A stretch of DNA of 64,000 bases from Candidatus Endomicrobium neocapritermitis (GCA_009778325.1 WRJZ01000049.1:1-64000), one strand, 5' to 3'; positions 52,689 through 61,643 are shown, counted from the first letter of the stretch. The notes: a model not told the origin generated them from the letters alone. Program-made: numbers and translations.

Positions 52689-54032
52689 TTATTTCCTTTT
52701 CATTATCTCGGTACATTTCCCAAAAGCATCTTCATACGCATTTAATAACCCTTCAGAAAACGAAGGATGAAACATACTTTCTCTTGCAGGCGCTTCGCCT
52801 ATTTTCAATATTTGCGCTGCCGTGTTTATTAATTCGTCGGCATGAACGCCTATTATCCAAAATGCCAACGGCTTTCCAGTATTTTTATCAGCAGCGCATT
52901 TTATAAATCCAGAGCGTTCATTTTCAATAAAAGCTCTTCCGCTTGCCGTAAAAGGAAACTTCCCTGAAACGAAGTTTCCATAATTAGAAAAATCCTTTAG
53001 CTTTACCGACGCTGCTGGAGGATTTGAAAAAACGGCAAGAGGAATAATCAAATCATCAATTTTTGATTTGTTTTCGTTAACGGCATTTTCCGCGGCAATC
53101 ACGCCTTCATTCTGCGCTGTGTATGCCAAAAGATTTTTACCGGCAATATCTCCGACAGCATAAATATTTTCAATATTTGTTTTACAGTAATCATCGGTTT
53201 TAATAAAACCCTTTTTATCGGTTTCAATTCCAATGCTTTCAAGGCTTAATTCTTTTGCAGGAACTCTGCCGGTAACAATCAAAACTTTTTCATAAGCATT
53301 AATACTATTCAAAGCATTCATACATGACGTAAGCACTTCAACGCCCTGTCTTTGTAAATTTTTAATTATTTCGGCAGAAACTTCCGCATCTTCACCTGGT
53401 AAAAGCTGTTGTTCGCACTCTGCTATAGTTACTTGACTTCCAAAACCAGAAAAAATCGTGGCCATCTCAATTCCGATTGCTCCGCCGCCTATTACTAAAA
53501 CATTTTTTGGCAATTCTCTTAGGTTTAAAACATCAGTAGAGCTTATTATATTCTGCCCGTTAAACTCAAATCCTTTTATTACGGCAGGTTTCGTACCGGA
53601 AGCTATTATAATCTTTTCGGCAGATATTTCTAAAATTTCTGTTTCGCTTTTAATCGCCAATAAGTTTACAGATTTAAATGAAGCTGCACCCTTTATAACA
53701 GTTATATTGTCGTATGAAGCAAGAATCATATCCATACCTTTTCTTATATTGGATATTGATTTATCTTTTTTGTCTATAATATCGGAAAAAGAAAACGGCT
53801 CTAAGTTTGCCTTAAAGCCGTACTCGTAAGATTTCTGTATTTTTTGTTTTGTTTTAAGAGCCTGCCACAAAAACTTTGTAGGTATGCAGCCGCAATTCAG
53901 ACATGTTCCGCCGGTTAAATCTTTTTCTATTAAAACAACTTTTTTGCCAAGCTGTGCAGCTCTTACAGCAGCAGAAAAACCTCCCGGACCCGAACCTATA
54001 ACAGCAATATCGTATTTTTTTGCTGTATTCAT
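52689..54032 (-). CDS. lpdA: Dihydrolipoyl dehydrogenase
   Basis: 447 residues. FAD-dependent disulfide reductase that re-oxidises dihydrolipoamide of 2-oxoacid dehydrogenases or the glycine cleavage H protein. FAD loop VIGSGPGGFSAAVRAAQLG, redox-active disulfide GGTCLNCGCIPTK, NAD loop VIGGGAIGIEMATIFSGFG, YAVGDIAGKNLLAYTA, and the C-terminal dimer interface with the His/Glu pair in MFHPSFSEGLLNAYE. Adjacent gcvT suggests service in glycine cleavage. Confidence 0.96.
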   Translation of the reverse strand: MNTAKKYDIAVIGSGPGGFSAAVRAAQLGKKVVLIEKDLTGGTCLNCGCIPTKFLWQALKTKQKIQKSYEYGFKANLEPFSFSDIIDKKDKSISNIRKGMDMILASYDNITVIKGAASFKSVNLLAIKSETEILEISAEKIIIASGTKPAVIKGFEFNGQNIISSTDVLNLRELPKNVLVIGGGAIGIEMATIFSGFGSQVTIAECEQQLLPGEDAEVSAEIIKNLQRQGVEVLTSCMNALNSINAYEKVLIVTGRVPAKELSLESIGIETDKKGFIKTDDYCKTNIENIYAVGDIAGKNLLAYTAQNEGVIAAENAVNENKSKIDDLIIPLAVFSNPPAASVKLKDFSNYGNFVSGKFPFTASGRAFIENERSGFIKCAADKNTGKPLAFWIIGVHADELINTAAQILKIGEAPARESMFHPSFSEGLLNAYEDAFGKCTEIMKRK

Positions 54033-54040
54033 ATCAATCC

Positions 54041-55750
54041 TTATTTTTTATATATCTTCAAAATTTCCGCAACAGCTTCTTCCGGTTTCATCAGCTTAAT
54101 GCCTTCTTTGCCGTCTTTTCTTGCCTTAAATTCAACATTGCCGTTTGCAAGATTCTTTTCGCCTATGACTATTCTGTACGGTATTCCCATTAAATCAGCG
54201 TCTTTAAATTTTATTCCGGCTCTTTCATCTCTGTCATCGATCAAAACGTCTAATCCTTTTGCCGAAAGGTCTTTATAAATTTTCTCGGTAACTTCTTTTG
54301 TTTTCTCATCGGCAAAATTAACCGGAATAATAATCACTTCAAACGGCGCGATATTGTCAGGCCAGATTATGCCGTTTTCATCATTAGATTGTTCGATTGT
54401 AGCTGCAAGAATCCTTGTTACGCCTATACCGTAGCAGCCCATAACAATAAGATTCTCTTTGCCATTAGTATCAAGATATGTCGCGTTCATTGACTCTGAA
54501 TATTTTGTGCCAAGCTTAAAAGTATGTCCTATTTCTATACCTCTTGCGAAATCTATCTTTCCGTTTTTGCATTTAGGGCAGGCGTCGTCTTTCAATATTT
54601 TTCTCAAATCGGCAGCCGTATCATATTTAAAATCCCTGTTTATGTTCACATTTTTCAAATGATAATCTTTTTTATTTGCCCCGGTAACGGCATTAGCAAT
54701 ATTTAGAGCCGACAAATCGGCAATAACTTTAATTTTCTTTTTCATGCTTACAGGCCCTGCAAAACCTAAAGGCGCTCCCGTAATTTCGCTTATCGTTTTT
54801 TCGTCTGCCAAAACAAGTTCTATACATCCGAGAAAAGATTGAAGTTTTATTTCATTGACTTCAAAATCCCCTCTTATTAAAACAGCCATAGGCTGTCCGT
54901 CGGCAAGATAAATCATTGTTTTTATAAATTTTTTCGGACTTATATCCAAAAACTTTGCCACTTCTTCAACAGTGCCTATATTCGGCGTTAAAACTTCTTC
55001 CATTTCAAGTTTTTCGGAAGTATCAGGCTCGCAAGTCATGCATTCCGCTTTTTCGGTGTTAGCTCCGTAACCGCATTCGCAATGCGCTATTTCTTCTTCT
55101 CCCGTATCGGCAAGAACCATAAATTCGTGTGAAAAAGAACCGCCTATAGCACCGGCAGCAGCTTCAACAGCACGGAATTTAAAACCGCATCTTTCGCATA
55201 TATTTGTGTACGCCTGAAACATTTTTTTGTAATATCTTTCCAAGTCAGCTTCATCAACGTGAAATGAATAACCGTCTTTCATCAAAAATTCCCGCGCACG
55301 CATTATACCGAAACGCGGGCGTATTTCATCCCTGAATTTTGTGCCGAACTGGTACAGCATAATCGGAAGGTGTTTGTAAGATTTTATGTCTTTTCTAACT
55401 AAATCAGTCACGCCTTCTTCAGCTGTGGGAGCAAGACAAAATTCCGCGTCTTTTCTGTCTTTCAGCCTGAAAAGTTCTTTACCGTAAACATTCCAGCGGC
55501 CTGTCTCTATCCAAAGTTCTTTAGGAAAAATCAAAGGCAGAACAACTTCCTGACCATCTGCAGCATTCATTTCTTCGCGTATAATATTTTCAACTTTTCT
55601 CAAAGCCCGCAAACCTAAAGGCAAAAACTCATAAAGCCCGGAAGCTACTTTGCGTATCATTCCTGAACGTATCATCAATTTCGCCGAAATTATATCGGCG
55701 TCAGAAGGAGCTTCTCTTAATGTCGGCGCGTATAGTTTTGAAAAAAACAT
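54041..55750 (-). CDS. proS: Prolyl-tRNA synthetase, bacterial type
   Basis: About 569 residues from the ATG at 55750 (MFFSKLYAPTLREAP), which follows GGAGGCCAAATCAA; an upstream in-frame ATG would add 12 residues read from the edge of a repeat. Class II motifs: RSGMIRKVASGLYEFLPLGLRAL, motif 2 RPRFGIMRAREFLMKDGYSFH and motif 3 GCYGIGVTRILAATIEQ. Between motifs 2 and 3, residues about 220-400 form the INS editing domain, which removes mischarged alanine. The C-terminal anticodon-binding domain is present (VLIDDRDERAGIKFKDADLMG). Confidence 0.97.
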   Translation of the reverse strand: MFFSKLYAPTLREAPSDADIISAKLMIRSGMIRKVASGLYEFLPLGLRALRKVENIIREEMNAADGQEVVLPLIFPKELWIETGRWNVYGKELFRLKDRKDAEFCLAPTAEEGVTDLVRKDIKSYKHLPIMLYQFGTKFRDEIRPRFGIMRAREFLMKDGYSFHVDEADLERYYKKMFQAYTNICERCGFKFRAVEAAAGAIGGSFSHEFMVLADTGEEEIAHCECGYGANTEKAECMTCEPDTSEKLEMEEVLTPNIGTVEEVAKFLDISPKKFIKTMIYLADGQPMAVLIRGDFEVNEIKLQSFLGCIELVLADEKTISEITGAPLGFAGPVSMKKKIKVIADLSALNIANAVTGANKKDYHLKNVNINRDFKYDTAADLRKILKDDACPKCKNGKIDFARGIEIGHTFKLGTKYSESMNATYLDTNGKENLIVMGCYGIGVTRILAATIEQSNDENGIIWPDNIAPFEVIIIPVNFADEKTKEVTEKIYKDLSAKGLDVLIDDRDERAGIKFKDADLMGIPYRIVIGEKNLANGNVEFKARKDGKEGIKLMKPEEAVAEILKIYKK

Positions 55751-55780
55751 TTGATTTGGCCTCCAAAAAAATCTTTGGCT

Positions 55781-55864
55781 TGTCATTCTGCGCGAAGTCG
55801 CAGAATCTATTCATTTATAGACCCTGCGACTTCGGAACAAAGTTCCTTCGCGCAGGGTGACAAA
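55781..55864. repeat. Inverted repeat (GTCATTCTGCGCGAAG type) between greA and proS
   Basis: TGTCATTCTGCGCGAAGTCG pairs with the segment CTTCGCGCAGGGTGACA at the right, with a smaller inner hairpin TTCGGAACAAAGTTCC. The greA stop codon lies three bases beyond its right edge. It may serve as a greA terminator. Confidence 0.72.
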
Positions 55865-55881
55865 TGTTAAAAAAACATTTG

Positions 55882-56346
55882 TCATCTTGTAATTTTTAAA
55901 ATTTTAAATTTAGTTTTGCCTGCGGGAAGTTCAACTTCAACCGTTTCTCCGACTTTATGTTCTAAAAGACCCTGAATAAGCGGAGACTGTACGGAAATTT
56001 TATTCGCCGACGGGTCGGCTTCTTCAAGATCAACTATCATATACTCATAATCATCGCCGTCTTCGTCCTGTATCGTAATGGTAGCGCCCATTAAAACTTT
56101 ATCCGGGTCTATATTCAAATTTTCTATAGTTTTCGCCCGCGATATTTTTGAATCGATTTCCGCTATTCGCCTCATCAAATTAGTAAGAGTTTCTTTTGCC
56201 GCGTGATATTCGGCATTTTCTTTTAAATCGCCGTGTTCTCTCGCTCTTGCAATTTCATCCTGAATAAGCGGCTTTCTTTTCAGCAAAGCGTCTAGCTCTT
56301 TTATAAGTTTTTCTTTTCCTTCTCTTGTTAAATAAATGTCTGCCAT
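55882..56346 (-). CDS. greA: Transcription elongation factor GreA
   Basis: 154 residues. Binds the secondary channel of RNA polymerase and stimulates cleavage of backtracked RNA. The N-terminal coiled coil carries IYLTREGKEKLIKELDAL, ARAREHGDLKENAEYHAAKE with the acidic tip residues, and the C-terminal domain has GATITIQDEDGD, ISVQSPLIQGLLEHKVGE and AGKTKFKILKI. It follows ispG by 18 bp. Confidence 0.97.
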   Translation of the reverse strand: MADIYLTREGKEKLIKELDALLKRKPLIQDEIARAREHGDLKENAEYHAAKETLTNLMRRIAEIDSKISRAKTIENLNIDPDKVLMGATITIQDEDGDDYEYMIVDLEEADPSANKISVQSPLIQGLLEHKVGETVEVELPAGKTKFKILKITR

Positions 56347-56364
56347 TTTCTTACCCTCTTAACT

Positions 56365-57441
56365 TTACTTCTTTTGAAAATCTTTAAGCATTGAAACAAG
56401 CGTTTTAACCCATTTCTCAGGCTTAACTTTTCCGGCTATTTCGCCGTTTTTAAATAGTATTCCTATATTTTTTCCTCCGGCTATTCCAAAATCAGCGTCT
56501 TTGGCTTCCCCCGGACCGTTTACTACGCAGCCCATAAGCGCAACCTTAACGGGCTTTTTTATATTTTTAATCTTTGCGGTTTCTTTTTCCATATCTGAAA
56601 CAATTTTTATCAAATCAACTTCGCATCTGGAGCATGTCGGACATGAAATTATTTCTATTCCCGATTTTCTTAATTCTAAAGCCCGCAAAAGCGAATAAGC
56701 GGCTTTCACTTCTTCAACAGGGTCAGCCGTTAAAGAAACTCTGACGGTATCTCCCATACCGTCATAAAGCATTATGCCAAGCCCTGCGGAAGACTTTATT
56801 GTTCCGCTAAAAAGCGAACCTGCTTCGGTAATGCCCAAATGAAGAGGATAATTTCTTTTTGAAGCAAATATTTTATAAGCTTCAACCGTAGTCGCAATAT
56901 TTGACGCCTTCAAAGAAACAGCTATATCGTAGAAGCTAAGCTTCTCTAAAATGCGGACATGCTCAATTGCGGATTTGGCAAGCTCTTTCGCGCGCGATAA
57001 ATTGTCGTCAAAATTATGCACTGACTTTAAAGAGCCGGCATTCACGCCGATTCTTATAGGTATGCGCGCGGCTTTTGCCTCTTTAACCAAAGTTTCTACT
57101 TTATCTTTAGAACCGATATTGCCGGGGTTTATTCTAAGCTTGTCAACGCCCTGCTTTATTGCTTCCAAAGCTATTCTGTAATCAAAATGAATATCGGCAA
57201 CCAACGGAATTTTTATATTTTTTTTAATTTTACTTACATTCTGCGCGGATTCCATATCAGGCAGAGAAACTCGTATAATTTCGCATCCGGCGTCTTCAAG
57301 ATTTTTAATTTGTTTTACCGTAGCGCGCCAGTCTCTTGTGTCGGTATTAGTCATAGACTGCACGGCAACCGGAGCTCCGCCGCCTATAACAACGCCGCCG
57401 ATATTGATTTTTCTGGTTTGGGTTCTTTTAAAATATTTCAT
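56365..57441 (-). CDS. ispG: 4-hydroxy-3-methylbut-2-enyl diphosphate synthase IspG
   Basis: 358 residues. Converts MEcPP to HMBPP in the non-mevalonate pathway, using a 4Fe-4S cluster. Signatures: GGGAPVAVQSMTNTDT, VADIHFDYRIALEAI, RINPGNIG, GVNAGSLK, and the cluster cysteines in ISCPTCSRCEVDL and MGCVVNGPGEAKDADFGIAG. The ferredoxin encoded at 61644 could supply electrons, though this is inference. Dxr of the same pathway is encoded two genes upstream, with rseP between. Confidence 0.97.
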   Translation of the reverse strand: MKYFKRTQTRKINIGGVVIGGGAPVAVQSMTNTDTRDWRATVKQIKNLEDAGCEIIRVSLPDMESAQNVSKIKKNIKIPLVADIHFDYRIALEAIKQGVDKLRINPGNIGSKDKVETLVKEAKAARIPIRIGVNAGSLKSVHNFDDNLSRAKELAKSAIEHVRILEKLSFYDIAVSLKASNIATTVEAYKIFASKRNYPLHLGITEAGSLFSGTIKSSAGLGIMLYDGMGDTVRVSLTADPVEEVKAAYSLLRALELRKSGIEIISCPTCSRCEVDLIKIVSDMEKETAKIKNIKKPVKVALMGCVVNGPGEAKDADFGIAGGKNIGILFKNGEIAGKVKPEKWVKTLVSMLKDFQKK

Positions 57442-57443
57442 AG

Positions 57444-57500
57444 TTCCTTAATGTCCTTAAAGACTTTAAGGACATTAAAGTCTTTTAAGGTCTTTAACAA
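57444..57500. repeat. Inverted repeat of TTAAAGAC words between rseP and ispG
   Basis: AATGTCCTTAAAGACTTTAA and GGACATTAAAGTCTTTTAAG form overlapping dyads made of short TTAAAGAC/GTCTTTAA words, continuing the pattern of word-built arms. It directly follows the rseP 3' end and reaches the ispG start. Confidence 0.6.
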
Positions 57501-57506
57501 TGCGCG

Positions 57507-58559
57507 TTAATTGCCAAAAAGCTTTCCTATACCCAGCCTCAAAAGGTCGCTGTATGTCGCGAAAATAAAGATTATTCCGATTAAAACCAGCCCTATTGTA
57601 TTGTATACGCTTATAACTTTAGTGCTTATTTTTTTGCGCGTAATACCTTCAACCGTAAACAAAATTATCATACCGCCGTCAACCAAAGGAATAGGAAAAA
57701 GATTAAAAAGGCCGAGAGCAACGGATATAATAGCCAAAAGCCTTATATAATCTTCCATTCCTGATTTTGCCGCTTTTGCCATAACCTGCATAACTCCTAC
57801 AGGTCCGGCAATATCCGGTTTTTCCCATGATACGATTTTATCCGCCAAATACAAAACCGTCAGAACAGTTTGCGAAATAACGGCATTAACGCCAAGCGCT
57901 GCGGATTTGAAAAATCCGGCTTCAGACTTTTCAACATAAGGAACCACTCCAAGTGCGCCAACTCCGGTAACAGGATGTTTTGCTACTTTTATCGTTGTAT
58001 CAAAAGTATTAGTCCCTCTTGTAATCACAAAAGAAATTTCTTTTTCGGCTTTATCCTTCAAAACCTCTGTCATTTGCGCCCACGTGTTTACGGCGATACC
58101 GTCAATTGAATTTATGATATCCCCCGGCTGCAAACCCGCCTGCGCCGCAGGAAAGTTTTCAACTGTTCCGCCTATTCTGGAAGTGTTGGAAACAGTTGAT
58201 ACGCCCCAAACATTAAATAAAAACGCAAACAGAAATATCGCTAAAAGATAATTGCTGAAAGGCCCTGCAAAAGCTATCCATATTTTTTTATACCACGGAA
58301 GAGACAAGTATTCGCCTTCTTTTCCTTTAGCTTCGTCGGGATTTTCCCCTTCCATTGCGCAAAAACCGCCGAGAGGTATGGCTTTAAGCGCATATTTTGT
58401 GCCTTTATATTCATACTTAACAATATCCGGGCCAAAACCCAAAGCAAAAGTTAAAACCCTTACTTTACACATTTTAGCCGCGATAAAATGCCCGAGCTCA
58501 TGAATAAAAATTAAAAATCCAAGCCCTGCGATAATTCCGAGTATTTGTAAAATAATCAT
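57507..58559 (-). CDS. rseP: Site-2 intramembrane metalloprotease RseP
   Basis: 350 residues. Zinc motif HELGH at 20-24 in the first membrane segment; one PDZ domain (VENFPAAQAGLQPGDIINSI and following) at about 130-190; the second active-site segment NLFPIPLVDGGMIILFTVE near residue 285, with Val in place of the usual Leu before the Asp. S2P proteases cut membrane anchors of anti-sigma factors and remnant signal peptides. One PDZ domain rather than two is seen. Its place beside dxr and cdsA is common in many bacteria. Confidence 0.95.
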   Translation of the reverse strand: MIILQILGIIAGLGFLIFIHELGHFIAAKMCKVRVLTFALGFGPDIVKYEYKGTKYALKAIPLGGFCAMEGENPDEAKGKEGEYLSLPWYKKIWIAFAGPFSNYLLAIFLFAFLFNVWGVSTVSNTSRIGGTVENFPAAQAGLQPGDIINSIDGIAVNTWAQMTEVLKDKAEKEISFVITRGTNTFDTTIKVAKHPVTGVGALGVVPYVEKSEAGFFKSAALGVNAVISQTVLTVLYLADKIVSWEKPDIAGPVGVMQVMAKAAKSGMEDYIRLLAIISVALGLFNLFPIPLVDGGMIILFTVEGITRKKISTKVISVYNTIGLVLIGIIFIFATYSDLLRLGIGKLFGN

Positions 58560-58562
58560 TTA

Positions 58563-58686
58563 TTTTTCCTTTGTTGGAAGTTGAGAAGTTAAGAAGCTTG
58601 GAAGTTGAGAGGAGCTGTGGTCGTTTTGTCTTTGACATTACCTTTGTCTTTGCTAGACTTCCAAACATCCAAACTTCTAAGCTTCC
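58563..58686. repeat. Hairpin repeat element (AAGTTGAG arms) overlapping the dxr 3' end
   Basis: The left arm has tandem words AAGTTGAG, AAGTTAAG, AAGCTTGG, AAGTTGAG; the right arm is the complement ending CTAAGCTTCCGCC. On the minus strand the loop contains GTCAAAGACAAAACGACC, a variant of the common core. The dxr stop codon and its last residues (KKAEA) lie in the right arm. Confidence 0.75.
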
Positions 58687-59840
58687 GCCTTTTTTATTAA
58701 ACTCTTTGCGTATATCCGCGCCCATGCGTCCGCTTCAACATAATCGTCAATTTTTTGCGTTTTTTTAACTTTATGCGCTTTCATTGTCTTTTCAACTATG
58801 GCGGCTATATCGGTAAATTTAATGTCTTTGTTTAAAAAAGCTGCAACTGCCGCTTCATTGGCGGCGCTCATAACTGCAGGGAATGTTCCGCCCTTTTTTG
58901 CGGCGCCGTATGCCAAAGATAAGCAGGGAAATCTTTTAAAATCAGGTTCATAAAATTCAAGTTTGCCGGCTTTAGCAAGGTTAAGAGGCTTTATGTTACC
59001 TTTTGTTCTTTCGGGATATGTTAAAGCATACTGTATCGGAAGTTTCATATCGGGATTAGAAAGCTGGGCTATAACGGAACCGTCGACATATTCCACCATT
59101 GAATGAACTATCGATTGAGGATGTATGACTATTTCAATTTTATCAATCGGCATATCAAACAAAACCGAAGCTTCTATGGCTTCCAGACCTTTATTCATAA
59201 GAGTCGCGCTGTCTATGGTAATTTTTTTTCCCATCTTCCATGTCGGGTGATCAAGCGCCTGTTCCACGGTAATATCGGCAAAATTTTTATCATATTTATA
59301 GAAAGGGCCGCCTGAAGCGGTAAGAATTATCTTTTTTATTTGCGATTTTTTTTCGCCCGCGCAGCACTGAAAAATCGCGGAATGCTCGCTGTCTACGGGC
59401 AAAACAACAACTTTCTTTTTTGCGGCAAGCCTCATAATTTCTCTGCCTGCCATCACCAAAGCTTCTTTATTCGCGATTGCTATATCTTTTCCGCACTCTA
59501 TGGCTTTTATAACAGGCTTTAAGCCTGCAGCGCCGACAACCGCGGATATTACCATATCGGCTTGCGGCATTTCAACTAATCTTTTTAAACCACTGTGACC
59601 GCTGTAAACCTCGGTTTTAATATTATTTAATTTGCACCATTTTTTCAGAGTTTCGGCGTCAGACGGATCCTGCACGGAAACAGCTTTGGGATTAAAGCGT
59701 TTAATCTGTTTTTTTAATATTTCCAGATTGTTATAAACAGAAAGCCCCTCTACGGATATAGTATTTTTCATCTTAGATACTAAATCCAAAGTCTGCGTGC
59801 CTATTGAGCCAGATGAACCTAAAATAACAATTTTTTTCAT
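58677..59840 (-). CDS. dxr: 1-deoxy-D-xylulose 5-phosphate reductoisomerase Dxr
   Basis: About 387 residues from the ATG at 59840 (MKKIVILGSSGSIG); an ATG eight codons earlier lies inside the end of the MITE-like element and is less likely. Converts DXP to MEP with NADPH. NADPH loop GSSGSIGTQTLDLV, AIANKEALVMAG, the metal and substrate segment LPVDSEHSAIFQC, TASGGPFYK, and HPTWKMGKKITIDSATLMNKG (in parts) near the active site. The last residues (KKAEA) come from a hairpin repeat arm that holds the stop codon. Confidence 0.97.
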   Translation of the reverse strand: MKKIVILGSSGSIGTQTLDLVSKMKNTISVEGLSVYNNLEILKKQIKRFNPKAVSVQDPSDAETLKKWCKLNNIKTEVYSGHSGLKRLVEMPQADMVISAVVGAAGLKPVIKAIECGKDIAIANKEALVMAGREIMRLAAKKKVVVLPVDSEHSAIFQCCAGEKKSQIKKIILTASGGPFYKYDKNFADITVEQALDHPTWKMGKKITIDSATLMNKGLEAIEASVLFDMPIDKIEIVIHPQSIVHSMVEYVDGSVIAQLSNPDMKLPIQYALTYPERTKGNIKPLNLAKAGKLEFYEPDFKRFPCLSLAYGAAKKGGTFPAVMSAANEAAVAAFLNKDIKFTDIAAIVEKTMKAHKVKKTQKIDDYVEADAWARIYAKSLIKKAEA

Positions 59841-59848
59841 GATTATAT

Positions 59849-60121
59849 TAGAGCGTGTTAACACATATTACGCACATGTGCTGCTAGGATTTTTGAGAAA
59901 ATTTTAGTTTTTTTGCGCCAAAGATACAGAGACGTATCTGCGAAGCAAAAAAAGAAAAATTTACCAAAAAGCTGCCGCAGCCCTTCGGGTTTGGCCAAAA
60001 CAAGCCCAACTGCGTTGTTGCGGCTCCTATCAATAGGTTCCGCTATTGCTTCATCGCCGCGCTTAGCATTTGGACTTGTTTTGACCAAACGCATACGCGT
60101 ACTATGTGTTAATACGCTCTA
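59849..60121. mobile_element. MITE-like element with 25-bp terminal inverted repeats
   Basis: 273 bp between cdsA and dxr. The ends at 59849-59873 and 60097-60121 are inverted repeats with 23 of 25 positions equal by eye (core GTTAACACATA). A second, inner dyad is GGCCAAAACAAG near 59991 and CTTGTTTTGACC near 60074. The interior is richer in GC than its surroundings and codes for no recognisable protein, so transposition would need a transposase from elsewhere. The right end supplies the last residues (RAY) and stop codon TAA of cdsA. A solo end lies at 17575. Confidence 0.7.
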
Positions 60122-60912
60122 GAAATAAGATGCAGCGTATAATACATAGCCGGAGCGGCAAACAGATACGAGTCAAATCTGTCGAATACTCCACCATGCC
60201 CGGGTATAATTTTTCCGGAATCTTTTATATTTCCGTCTCTCTTTATCAAAGACTCTGCCAAGTCCGAAAACTGACCGATAATAGAAATAACAAAACCGAG
60301 TATCAATGCCTGCCGCAAATTAATAATGTCATGCATAAAAATATATCTGCATGCAACAGCCGCGGCAACTCCGAAAACAATGCCTGCTATCGCGCCTTCT
60401 ATGGTTTTTTTCGGGCTCACACTTTTTGCAAGCTTATGCTTGCCAAGCATCCTGCCGAAAGCATATGCCGCGGTATCTAAAACCCACACCACAATAAACA
60501 TAAAAAGCATCAGCTGCATGCCGCCTTTCATATCGCGCAAATAAACCATATGCATCATAGCCAGAGGAATAAAAAAAACTCCCAGGAAAGATATTGATAT
60601 CCTTCCTACCGAATGTTCGGTATTTTCGCCGAAAACTTCCACGGCAAACAATATTAAAAGCATTATGACTGCCGAAACCGCAACCATATTCAAAGACGAA
60701 GCGCAGTATTGTAACGCAACAAAAAAAGCAGACGCCATAAGCAGAGATAATATTACATGAGGCTTGTATTTATTACAAATGGTTAAATATTCCTGAACGC
60801 AAAAAAACATCACCGCAAACATAAATATATAAAATGGCAAACCGCCGAAATAAATGCATATAAAAATCAAAGGTATTCCGACAAAAGCCGTGAGCATTCT
60901 TGTTAATAACAT
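60109..60912 (-). CDS. cdsA: Phosphatidate cytidylyltransferase CdsA
   Basis: 267 residues with about eight membrane segments. Makes CDP-diacylglycerol, the precursor of phosphatidylglycerol and phosphatidylethanolamine. Signature SVSPKKTIEGAIAGIVFG in the centre and the C-terminal motif GKIIPGHGGVFDRFDSYLFA with metal-binding aspartates. Usual neighbours (uppS, dxr, rseP) are present. The last three residues and the stop codon are read from the terminal repeat of a MITE-like element, so the C-terminus was altered on insertion. Confidence 0.96.
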   Translation of the reverse strand: MLLTRMLTAFVGIPLIFICIYFGGLPFYIFMFAVMFFCVQEYLTICNKYKPHVILSLLMASAFFVALQYCASSLNMVAVSAVIMLLILFAVEVFGENTEHSVGRISISFLGVFFIPLAMMHMVYLRDMKGGMQLMLFMFIVVWVLDTAAYAFGRMLGKHKLAKSVSPKKTIEGAIAGIVFGVAAAVACRYIFMHDIINLRQALILGFVISIIGQFSDLAESLIKRDGNIKDSGKIIPGHGGVFDRFDSYLFAAPAMYYTLHLISRAY

Positions 60913-60922
60913 GGTCTTCCTC

Positions 60923-61630
60923 TTAAGTTTTTCGCAAAGCGCCGAAGCGTCTTTCTCTTTTTTGATATTCTATAACAGCTGCGTGTAAATCCTTTCCTGT
61001 AAAATCAGGCCAAAGCTTTTCAATAACATATATTTCGGAATAAGCTATCTGCCAAAGCAAAAAGTTTGATACTCTCATCTCACCGGAAGTACGTATGAGC
61101 AAATCAGGGTCTGGCTGCTCTGCGGTATACAAAAATTTTGAGAACTCTTCTTCCGTCAGATTTTTTATACCGGCTTCGGTAATTTTCTCAAAAGCGTGCA
61201 AAATTTCCTGACGAGCCCCGTAATTTAATGCGATATTAAGCTGCAACCCTGTATTATTTTCCGTAAGTTCGCATGCCATATCAAGCTCTTTTTGCACATT
61301 ATCCGGAAGTTTCGACACATCGCCTAGTATTCTGAGCTTGACATTATTTTCGTGAAACTCTTGTAATTCTTTTTTCAAAAACTGCAGCATCAAAGTGAAC
61401 AGACCTTTTATCTCTGTCTTTGGTCTTTTCCAATTTTCCGTAGAAAAAGCGTACAGGGTCAAAACCCGAATGCCAAGGCTGCTTGAAGCCTTAACAATTT
61501 CTTTTACGGTTTTGACCCCCTGCTTATGTCCTAATATTCTGGGCAGTTTTCTTTTTTTTGCCCACCTGCCGTTGCCGTCCATTATTATCGCGACGTGTTT
61601 AGGCAGATTTGATAAGTCAATTTCGCTCAA
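60923..61630 (-). CDS. uppS: Isoprenyl transferase (undecaprenyl diphosphate synthase) UppS
   Basis: 235 residues. cis-Prenyltransferase making the C55 carrier lipid used by MraY, MurG and Wzx systems. Signatures: HVAIIMDGNGRWAKKRKLPR with catalytic Asp18, GHKQGVKTVKEIV, LTLYAFSTENWKRP, LNIALNYGARQEI, and the metal-site motif DPDLLIRTSGEMRVSNFLLWQ (in parts) with YSEIYVIEKLWPDF. The ferredoxin gene precedes it by 13 bp and cdsA follows 10 bp after. Confidence 0.97.
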   Translation of the reverse strand: MSEIDLSNLPKHVAIIMDGNGRWAKKRKLPRILGHKQGVKTVKEIVKASSSLGIRVLTLYAFSTENWKRPKTEIKGLFTLMLQFLKKELQEFHENNVKLRILGDVSKLPDNVQKELDMACELTENNTGLQLNIALNYGARQEILHAFEKITEAGIKNLTEEEFSKFLYTAEQPDPDLLIRTSGEMRVSNFLLWQIAYSEIYVIEKLWPDFTGKDLHAAVIEYQKRERRFGALRKT

Positions 61631-61643
61631 ACTTAAATTCCTT

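Noticed and set aside
52688-52689. Glycine riboswitch before gcvT
   Set aside because: No space: lpdA ends one base before gcvT, and no tandem aptamer-like structure is seen upstream.
55751-55786. Upstream start of ProS adding 12 residues
   Set aside because: The extra codons come from the edge of an inverted repeat, and GGAGG is placed for the downstream ATG.
59858-60122. Overlapping open frames on both strands inside the MITE-like element
   Set aside because: Short, unmatched, and they use the inverted-repeat ends; the element looks non-coding.
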